Position numbers and translations under genes: made by a program
Source: Kiloniellales bacterium
GTDB taxonomy: Bacteria > Pseudomonadota > Alphaproteobacteria > Kiloniellales > JAKSDN01
Assembly (NCBI GenBank): GCA_022360075.1
Contig: JAKSDN010001043.1
Span: 1 to 11,637, forward strand
Direction: 5' to 3'
Length of the DNA: 11,637 nucleotides
The notes under the pieces: generated by a model
The model's input: the letters and a program-made list of their open reading frames with translations, nothing else
Told to the model about the DNA's origin: nothing
Databases searched by the model: none
In this document: positions 1 to 5,941 of the stretch, one piece after another
How the letters are laid out: the number at the start of each line of letters is the position of its first letter
Position numbering within the stretch: position 1 is the first letter of the stretch

Positions 1-633
1 CAGCGCATCGGCTACGAGCCCAACGACTGCGCCCTGATGCAGCGCTGGCTCGCCGAGACGGGCGCGCCCAAGGCGGTCGAGGACGCGCGGCCCGACGGCC
101 GCATCGAGGTCACCATCACCTATCTCGAGATGACCGCACGCCCCACGCTGGCGCCGGTAACCCTGCCGCACACGCGCAGCGCCGCCCTGCTCCGCGCCGA
201 GCAGCCGACGCTATCGTTCTACCGCTTCCTCTACAGGACGATCGGTGCGCCCTGGCTCTGGTGGGAGCGCCGGGCCCTCGACGACGCCGCGCTCGAGGCC
301 ATCATCAAGGACGAGCAGGTCGAGCTCTACGTGCTCTATCTCGACGGCGTGCCCGCCGGCATGGCCGAGCTCGACCGCCGCGAGGAGCCCGACATCGACC
401 TCGCCTACTTCGGCCTGATGCCCGACTTCATCGGCCTCGGTCTCGGCCGCTACCTCCTGGTCAATGCCGTCGACATCGCCTGGTGCCACGAGCCCGCGCG
501 CCTGCTGGTCAACACGAACACATTGGACCACCCCAAGGCCCTGCCGCTCTACCAGCAGTGCGGCTTCAGGCCCTACCAACAGAAGCGCATCCTGATGGAC
601 GATCCGCGGCTGAATGGGTTGATCGTTGGGTGA
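1..633 (+). CDS. GNAT family N-acetyltransferase, 5' end open at window edge
   Basis: Predicted acetyl-CoA-dependent N-acetyltransferase of the GNAT fold; acceptor substrate unknown, probably cytoplasmic. Counting from the ATG at 37 (198 residues), the N-terminal half carries FYRFLYRTIGAPWLWWERR (about 61-79). The acetyl-CoA-binding motif A follows at about 121-141, with the xGxGxG turn IGLGLG at 132-137, and motif B has the typical LDHPKALPLYQQCGF (163-177). The frame is open from base 1, and all twelve codons before the ATG at 37 end in G or C. Coding therefore probably continues beyond the left edge, and the true start cannot be fixed. The ATG at 37 has no visible Shine-Dalgarno sequence. 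From memory, related proteins of about 200 residues begin shortly before the ITYLEMTARP segment, so this protein may carry an extra N-terminal portion. It stops at 633, convergent with the aap relic. Confidence 0.85.
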   Translation, partial: QRIGYEPNDCALMQRWLAETGAPKAVEDARPDGRIEVTITYLEMTARPTLAPVTLPHTRSAALLRAEQPTLSFYRFLYRTIGAPWLWWERRALDDAALEAIIKDEQVELYVLYLDGVPAGMAELDRREEPDIDLAYFGLMPDFIGLGLGRYLLVNAVDIAWCHEPARLLVNTNTLDHPKALPLYQQCGFRPYQQKRILMDDPRLNGLIVG

Positions 634-706
634 CTGAGCGACGGCCCGGAAACGCTGATCCCAAGGTTATTGGACCGGCGCTTCCGACACTGCCGGCCTC
701 ATCGCG

Positions 707-1828
707 CTAACCGGTGCGATCCTCTGTTAGGCTCCGCTCGAGATGCCGGCCATATCTGGAGCAGATGAAGTATACGACAGAAAAAACGGCCGCTATGAAC
801 AAGTAGACCTCCACTTCGGCGCCCCACCAGTCGCCAGCCATAGTGATCGAAATGTGAAAGAACACGACGCCTAGCAAACCGGTGAACGCTAAGAGAGTCG
901 TGTCCTTTAAGTGCTCGATGAAGGCCATGACCATGCCGGGCGCGGAGGATCGAACGGCTCGTGGCATTCCACTCCAGGAAAGCAACCGCAATGACGCTGG
1001 ATCTTCTCTTGTCGTCCCTGAAGATGCCGTACCCGAAGGGTAGTTCAGGCAACCGCCAAAAACGTCGGCGAGCCGAACCGCCGACAGCAGGGCAAACAAC
1101 AAGATCACATGCACAACCGGATCCGACCGGATTTCCAGCGGCGCGATGAAAATCGGCAGCAGCAATCCCGCTTTCAGAAACACGATCGGCGGCAGGCCGC
1201 GAACGAATTCGACGACCAGAATCGAGAGTCCGCATATGACCGGCAGACCTGAAAGGCGGCCACAAGCGAGCAGATAGCCCACTGGCAATGCAAGCAAGAA
1301 GCCGCCGAAGGCGACAACGATATTCAGTACGAGACCGCCTATGCTCGACGGCTGGACCGGCTCCAGTCCGAGCTTACCCCACAAGAGAACGTACGCAACT
1401 ATGGGGAACGTCGCCGGCAACAACAGAAGTTGCCCGCGAAATGGAATGTTGCTGACGAAGATGGGCAGCAAGGCTGGGATCAAGAGAGCCAGAACGAGAT
1501 CGATCCGCCAACGCTGCGCTTCGGGATAGATGCCGTAGAGGAGCTTGTCGAGATTGACCACCAAGACGGCCCAGCAAGCCCCATCGCCGAGCTCCCTGCA
1601 TTCCTTCATCGATTGCGCAGTGATCACCGAGTCCAGGACGAACCAGTCGATCATCGGCGGGACCACCAAGTAGAGCAGGTAGACGCAGAACAGCGTCAAG
1701 GCCGTGTCGAGAGGTGTCGAGAAAAAGCTCCTTCTCACCCATGTAGTCACCTTGCGCAGCGAGACCGGCTGCGCGGAAGTGGATCTAGCCGGCCACCCAT
1801 CTTCTTCCGCCCGACCATCCCCGCGCAT
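707..1828 (-). CDS. aapM: AapM-type polar amino-acid ABC transporter permease, probably decayed
   Basis: Inner-membrane permease of the general L-amino-acid uptake system (AapJQMP/Bzt), which would pair with AapQ and the ATPase AapP. The assignment rests on the N-terminal WVRRSFFSTPLDTALTLF, the soluble segment with GACWAV followed by YGIYPEAQRWR, and the C-terminal HLKDTTLLAFTGLLG. Length is 373 residues, close to the family norm of about 380, with roughly eight hydrophobic stretches. I chose the ATG at 1828 because family homology begins just after it, but there is no good ribosome-binding site and the frame is open upstream into the aapQ remnant with no stop between them. The EAA coupling loop (about residues 261-292, positions 953-1048) is abnormal: after PSGT the expected conserved E-A-A and G residues are missing, although a MPRAV-x4-PG stretch resembles the normal continuation. 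G+C is low compared with the neighbours. Family assignment is firm; function is doubtful. Confidence 0.65.
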   Translation of the reverse strand: MRGDGRAEEDGWPARSTSAQPVSLRKVTTWVRRSFFSTPLDTALTLFCVYLLYLVVPPMIDWFVLDSVITAQSMKECRELGDGACWAVLVVNLDKLLYGIYPEAQRWRIDLVLALLIPALLPIFVSNIPFRGQLLLLPATFPIVAYVLLWGKLGLEPVQPSSIGGLVLNIVVAFGGFLLALPVGYLLACGRLSGLPVICGLSILVVEFVRGLPPIVFLKAGLLLPIFIAPLEIRSDPVVHVILLFALLSAVRLADVFGGCLNYPSGTASSGTTREDPASLRLLSWSGMPRAVRSSAPGMVMAFIEHLKDTTLLAFTGLLGVVFFHISITMAGDWWGAEVEVYLFIAAVFSVVYFICSRYGRHLERSLTEDRTG

Positions 1829-3040
1829 TGCGCTCGTTGCGAGCCCTTTGCGCTCCAGCCATCTGTTGTACCAGGCACACAGCAACGCAAGTGGCAACGA
1901 GATGGCGAGAAAGACCAACATTAGGATTGATATACACTCGAACACTCGGCCCGTTGCGTTCATCGAATAGCGGCCAATGACCTGGAAGACATCTGTGTAG
2001 GCAACGAGACCAGCGAGCGACGAATTCATCGCAAGATCCAAGTATTCCCGAATCAATAGCGGGGGGAAACGGCTGCGCAAAGGAGGCCAGTTCGGCAAGA
2101 CCGTGCTCTTGCCCGGGTCATGGAGCCCCTCACCCGATCTAGCCGGCGCCCGGCGGCTTGCCGATCGCAGGATTTCGGCGATCCGCGCGCCCGAATAGAA
2201 GGAAATGCCAAGACAGATCGCCAGGAACGGCGTTCCCAGTACCCAACCACCTTCGGGACCCGAACTCGTGAGCACCGGCCACTCAAGGGGAACAGGAGCA
2301 CCCGAAGCGAAAAAAACGATGCTCGGCAACCCGACAATCGGAGCTGCGCCAGCGGAAATAGACGATATCGCCGACAGGGTCCCACCCCGCATCTGGGCGA
2401 CACGACGCCTGACAAGCACGGCAATCGGGACGGCGACAACGAAAGCCAAAAGAACCAACCAGAACTCCGGCTCCAGCTGAGGCCGAGGCAGCACCAATTC
2501 GCGGTTCCAGTAGTAGATGCCAGGAACTATCTCCGTCGGCTCTCTGCGCCAAGGCAGGAGCCTAAGAATCTGGTACCATAGAAGAATTTGGAGCAAGACG
2601 GGCACGCCCTGCAAAAGGTCGATGATCGAACCAGCCAATCAGCGTGAGAGCAAACTGCCCGAAAGCCGCAGGCCATGAAGGATGATCCCAATCAACGTGG
2701 CCAAGACGATGCCGCAAGCGGCGACGAGGGCCGTGTTCGTGATCCCAACAAGGAGCGCCCGCCAATGGGAGCTCTCTTCGTCATACTCGATGAATTGCTG
2801 TTTGACTTTGTAGCCGGTGGCGTCGTCGAGAAAGTCGAAACCGACTTCGATGCCCAGCCGATCGATGTTGCGGATCGTGTTATCGAAGCTGGACAGGAAC
2901 AAAGCCAACAATCCGAACAGGACCGCCGTTTGCACAAAGATCCCGCGTAGCTTGGCATTGCCAGCGAGCCGCCTAAAAACCGGGTAAACTCGCGACTCCC
3001 GCTGGGCCAGATTCCCGTCCTTCCCCCGTTCGCTTGGCAT
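1829..3040 (-). pseudogene. aapQ: AapQ-type amino-acid permease, broken by in-frame TGA and loss of own stop
   Basis: Remnant of the partner permease of AapM. The first 133 codons from the ATG at 3040 give the AapQ N-terminus: a membrane segment near 34-50, FDFLDD, QFIEYDEESSHWRALLVGITNT, and a second membrane segment ending LRLSGSLLSR. A TGA (2639-2641) then interrupts. The next codon continues the same family alignment in the same frame with no gap (LAGSIIDLLQGVPVLLQ), so the stop sits where relatives have Arg, consistent with a CGA-to-TGA change. Downstream family features persist: FYSGARIAEILR, FPPLLIREYLDLAMNSSLA and a C-terminal WYNRWLERK. The EAA loop (2063-2161) is shortened and lacks the usual PKGQ-EAA-GALGL pattern. 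No stop ends the gene before the aapM start, so the right boundary given is arbitrary. No ATPase or periplasmic binding-protein gene is present in the window. Confidence 0.8.
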
Positions 3041-3156
3041 GTGCCAAGCTTACCAAATTGACGAGACCAACAGGAAGTTCCGCGCCTCAAACACCCTGGG
3101 TGAGCTGAATGAAGGCTCCGTTCCTGAACTCACCATTGTGTGTACTGGCTTTGGTG

Positions 3157-4464
3157 TTAGCGGGCGCGCGATCGGACTTCGACCGCGTAGATCTGCACGG
3201 GCGCCTGCCGTCCTTTGACGCGCTGTTCTGGCAGGGCTCGTACGTCGATTTCCGGAGGCAAGCGCTTCTTTACGGCCTCGGAAATCAATAACGCCTTTCC
3301 GACGGATTTGCACGCATCCTGAATGCGGCTTGCAACGTTCACCGTATCGCCGATGACGGTGTATTCGAGCCGGGCCTCGGTTCCGATGTTCCCGGCGATG
3401 ACGGGGCCGAAGTGGATGCCGATGCCATGTCTGATTTCGGCCAGGTTTCGGCGCTCGCGCTCGACGTTGAGCTCGGCCAGCGCGTCGTTCATCGCCAAGG
3501 CAGCGCGAACCGATCGTTCGGCATCGTCTTCGCTCGGATCCGGTGTGCCGAAGGTCACCATGATGGCATCGCCGATGAACTTGTCGATCGTACCGCCGAA
3601 GCGGAAGATCACTTCGACCATGTGCGTATGGTACTGGGACAGAAATTCGACGACCTCCGAGGGCGGCAGGTTCTCCGTGATGGTGGTGAAGTCGCGAAGG
3701 TCACAGAACATGACGGCGACCTCCTGCGTCCGTCCGCCGACGCCGAGCAACGATTCGGCCTCCTCGGAGACGCGAGAGACGACACCGGGTGAAAAGTACC
3801 TTCCGAGTTGAGCGTTGGCGACTTCGAGCCGGACCCCCTGTACCACGGTGCGGCGTGCGATCAGTGTGAGATAGCCCATGGCCGCGCCGGTAACGGCGAT
3901 GATCAGCATACTGGTCAAGGCGAACTCGACGCTGACCGCGGGCCCCAACGCCACATCGACGAAATCGGACGAGACGATCGTGCGCGGCTCATGTAGCACG
4001 AAGACGAGAAGCGCCAGATGGACAGCGACGCCACCGGCGGCAACCACGAGCGGGTAAAGAGGACGAATGGCCAGTGCGTTCAGGGCGACGAGCCCCAAAG
4101 TGACCACCGTAAGCTGCGTCTTCAGCATATAGGCCGGAGGCACGTCTGGTCCGCCGACCGACAAGTACCAGACGACGGGGAGGGCGCTTAGGATTGCAAC
4201 ATCTATGAAGCATCCAGAAAGCCCGACCGTTCCCACGAACTTGCGACGAGCGAGCAGTGCGAGGCAAAGCCAGACAGCGGCGAGCGCGAGAATGGCGATG
4301 ACCGTCGCGGCGATTTTCTCGAAGAAGCTGACTCCGACAATCCAGTGGGTTGCCGCCATGATCAGCACGAAGACGCCCCGCACGATGGTGAGCGTGCGGA
4401 CGCCTTGCCGTTCCCGCTCGAAGAGTAGCTCTTCGGATCGAGTTGCTCGGCGCGCCCCGGTCAT
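3157..4464 (-). CDS. Membrane-anchored class III (type IIIb-like) adenylate cyclase
   Basis: Predicted to make cAMP from ATP in the cytoplasm while anchored in the inner membrane. The 435-residue protein has about five or six hydrophobic segments between residues 27 and 200, then a linker with LGRYFSP (220-226), then the cyclase homology domain (about 245-430). Visible catalytic residues are the metal-binding aspartates D255 (in MFCDLRDFT) and D299 (in KFIGDAIM), the purine-specifying pair K295 and T369 (in EYTVIGDT), and the transition-state residues N376 and R380 (in NVASR). The K/T pair is that of class IIIb cyclases, several of which respond to bicarbonate. No key residue is missing. An in-frame TAA lies four codons before the ATG at 4464, so translation cannot start further upstream; no clear Shine-Dalgarno is visible. 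It is intact although it lies in the same low-G+C stretch as the decayed aap genes. Guanylate cyclase activity is less likely because of K295. Confidence 0.92.
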   Translation of the reverse strand: MTGARRATRSEELLFERERQGVRTLTIVRGVFVLIMAATHWIVGVSFFEKIAATVIAILALAAVWLCLALLARRKFVGTVGLSGCFIDVAILSALPVVWYLSVGGPDVPPAYMLKTQLTVVTLGLVALNALAIRPLYPLVVAAGGVAVHLALLVFVLHEPRTIVSSDFVDVALGPAVSVEFALTSMLIIAVTGAAMGYLTLIARRTVVQGVRLEVANAQLGRYFSPGVVSRVSEEAESLLGVGGRTQEVAVMFCDLRDFTTITENLPPSEVVEFLSQYHTHMVEVIFRFGGTIDKFIGDAIMVTFGTPDPSEDDAERSVRAALAMNDALAELNVERERRNLAEIRHGIGIHFGPVIAGNIGTEARLEYTVIGDTVNVASRIQDACKSVGKALLISEAVKKRLPPEIDVRALPEQRVKGRQAPVQIYAVEVRSRAR

Positions 4465-4913
4465 TTGGCTAGGTTAGCCCTGCATGATCGCTACCGCTAT
4501 GCCTGGGCAGTTAGACAGCCGTCGAACACGCCTTGATGTGAGCGCTTGGAAGGAATAAGAGCGTCTGGACAGCCGAGTGCGCTTGGGTCAGACGCGCGTC
4601 ACTTAGAGCCTGGCTCGAAACGACTCCAGTAAGACCTATGAGTTGCCACACCTCGTTTGTCATCACCGGGCTTGACCCGGTGATCCAGAGTGGCGCCTGG
4701 TTCAAGCGAAGTCTGGATTGCCGGATCAGGTCCGGCAATGACAAGTGAGGGGGCCTTTCTTCAAGCTCTTGTTCTGAAGCCAATCGTTTTTGGTCAGGCT
4801 CATCGCGAGGAGCTGTGCGGTTCCGCTTTACATTGAGTCTCGGATAGTCGGAATTTGCAGCGTGGAATACCACCAAGACCTGGACCGTAGCCAGCCGGCT
4901 GCGCCACCGCCCC
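4465..4913. other. Gene-free interval containing a palindromic repeat
   Basis: This 449-bp interval lies between the adenylate cyclase start and the response-regulator stop. The only structured element I see is the two-hairpin repeat at 4659-4742. The longest frame across it, 121 codons on the minus strand, includes a translation of the repeat itself (LIRQSRLRLNQAPLWITGSS), a type of spurious ORF I recognise from alphaproteobacterial annotations. I see no other coding signal. The right-hand 170 bp is the 3' flank of the response-regulator gene and the left part is the leader of the cyclase gene. Confidence 0.7.
4659..4742. repeat. REP/BIME-like bicruciform repeat: two hairpins in inverted orientation
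   Basis: Left arm 4659-4689 and right arm 4712-4742 (31 nt each) are inverted copies matching at 24 of 31 positions, separated by 21 nt. Each arm is itself a perfect hairpin. The left arm has an 8-bp stem TCACCGGG/CCCGGTGA with a 5-nt loop CTTGA. The right arm has a 9-bp stem ATTGCCGGA/TCCGGCAAT with loop TCAGG. Six of the seven differences between the arms fall as three complementary pairs inside the stems, so pairing is kept in both copies. Repeats with CCGGxCxxGACCCGG-type cores are widespread between genes in alphaproteobacterial genomes. Possible roles are transcript stabilisation or termination at the 3' side of the response-regulator transcript, or no role beyond being a mobile palindromic unit. 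Confidence 0.88.
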
Positions 4914-5591
4914 TCACGCAGCCCTCAGCCGATACCCCGCCCCGCGCACCGTCTGCAGCTTCCCGCCCTCCTCGCCCAGCTTGCGGCGTAGGCGGCCGAC
5001 GTAGACGTCGACGATGTTGGTGAGCGGGTCCTCGCTCGCGCCCCAGACGCTGTTCAGGATGCGCTCGCGCGAGAAGACGCGGCCGGGCTTGGAGAGGAAG
5101 AGCTTGAGGATCTCGCGCTCCTTCGCGGTCAGGTCCAGCAGCTCGCCGTCGACGGTGGCTTCCAGGCTCTCCAGGTTCAGGCTGATGGCGCCGGCGCGCA
5201 GGACCGTCGCCGGCTCCGGCTCGGCATAGCAGCTCGAGCGGCGCGCGAGCGCCTCGACGCGGGCGATCAGCTCGTCGAACTCGAAGGGCTTGACCATGTA
5301 GTCGTCGGCGCCGATCCGCAGGCCCTCGACGCGCTCGTCCAGCGCGTCGAGCGCCGAGAGGATGAGGATCGGGGTGAAGTCGCGCCGGGCGCGCAGCTTC
5401 CGGCAAAAGGCCTGGCCCGGCAGCCCCGGCAGCATCAGGTCGAGCACGATGACGTCGAAGCGCTCCTGCACGGCCAGCTCCTGCGCCGTCTCGGCGTCGG
5501 GCGCATGGGTCACCATCCAGCCTTCGCCGCGCAGGCCGCGCAGAATGAAATCGGCGACCCGCGCCTCGTCTTCGATCAGCAGTACGTTCAC
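4914..5591 (-). CDS. OmpR/PhoB-family response regulator
   Basis: Two-component transcription regulator and likely partner of the histidine kinase encoded upstream. I chose the GTG at 5589-5591 (225 residues) because it begins the receiver domain directly (VNVLLIEDE) and is preceded by AGAGGGA eight bases away; an upstream ATG at 5693 would add a 34-residue tail without domain character. The receiver domain (about 1-115) has acidic pocket E7/D8, phospho-acceptor D51 in VIVLDLMLPG, S79 in ILSA and K101 in MVKPF. The C-terminal winged-helix DNA-binding domain (about 130-225) shows LDLTAKEREILKLFLS, SRERILNSVWG, and the recognition-helix region TNIVDVYVGRLRRKL, ending GAGYRLRAA. All conserved positions are present, so phosphorylation-controlled DNA binding is expected. 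It is separated from the kinase gene by 350 bp, which suggests its own promoter or at least uncoupled translation. Confidence 0.95.
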   Translation of the reverse strand: MNVLLIEDEARVADFILRGLRGEGWMVTHAPDAETAQELAVQERFDVIVLDLMLPGLPGQAFCRKLRARRDFTPILILSALDALDERVEGLRIGADDYMVKPFEFDELIARVEALARRSSCYAEPEPATVLRAGAISLNLESLEATVDGELLDLTAKEREILKLFLSKPGRVFSRERILNSVWGASEDPLTNIVDVYVGRLRRKLGEEGGKLQTVRGAGYRLRAA

Positions 5592-5599
5592 CGGCCGCG

Positions 5600-5606
5600 T
5601 CCCTCT
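5600..5606 (-). promoter_or_regulatory. Shine-Dalgarno supporting the GTG start of the response regulator
   Basis: Read on the minus strand this is AGAGGGA, eight bases before GTG (5591-5589). It decides the start in favour of GTG over the in-frame ATG 34 codons upstream. Confidence 0.6.
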
Positions 5607-5897
5607 GCGGCCCTGTTGCGGGAGATTGTTTTTGTTTGCGATGCGACAATACGATGCAGTGGCGGAACCATTCGAGCGTCCCCTCCAATTCACAATCGAT
5701 GTTCAAAACGATAACGCAGCCGACTTAGGGCTATTCCTCCACAAGCTGTGACAAGATTCGGGCGGCAAGCGCGGCCGTCGAATGAGGGCTCCGCGACCCT
5801 GTCTCAAACCAAGGATCGTTGGTGCTGACCTTTGCTGCGAAAGCGGCATTCACTCACCCCCAGTCGAGAAGCGGACCAACGCGCAAGGGCCCAGCGC

Positions 5898-5937
5898 CGA
5901 TCGCGGGTTCCGCCGCTCAAGCGGAACGGCGCGATCG
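5898..5937 (-). terminator. Strong hairpin just after the kinase stop, possible terminator or attenuator
   Basis: CGATCGCG (5898-5905) pairs with CGCGATCG (5930-5937), and GTTCCGC (5907-5913) pairs with GCGGAAC (5921-5927). A small internal mismatch (G opposite GG) lies between the stems, with a 7-base loop CGCTCAA. It starts four bases after the kinase stop codon on the minus strand. There is no following T-run, so it is not a canonical intrinsic terminator. It could reduce read-through into the response-regulator gene or protect the 3' end of the upstream mRNA. Confidence 0.55.
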
Positions 5938-5941
5938 CCCG

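Larger units (their letters stand above)
5592..5941. other. Kinase-to-regulator intergenic interval
   Basis: These 350 bp separate the kinase stop from the response-regulator GTG. The kinase-proximal end holds a strong hairpin (5898-5937). The middle and left part (about 5640-5760) is noticeably more A+T-rich than the neighbouring genes, as expected of a promoter region. It contains two ACAAG pentamers exactly 10 bp apart (5741 and 5751), one helical turn, the spacing that OmpR-family regulators use for half-sites. No convincing -35/-10 pair stands out, and I see no small gene with codon bias like the neighbours. Confidence 0.5.

Noticed and set aside
671..700. Possible bidirectional terminator between the GNAT gene and the aap relic
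   Set aside because: Only a 5-bp CCGGC/GCCGG stem with a 12-base loop and no T-run; too weak to report as a feature.
699..1265. 188-codon minus-strand frame over the aapM C-terminus as evidence of a frameshift
   Set aside because: I compared the alternative frames across the damaged EAA loop and none restored a convincing family match, so no specific frameshift position is claimed.
2639..2641. TGA read as Trp or selenocysteine rather than stop
   Set aside because: TGG is used for Trp throughout, TGA terminates other genes here, the aligned family residue is Arg, and no selenocysteine-type context is visible.
4511..4876. 121-codon minus-strand frame between cyclase and regulator
   Set aside because: It runs through the palindromic repeat, and its best-known part is the translation of that repeat; spurious.
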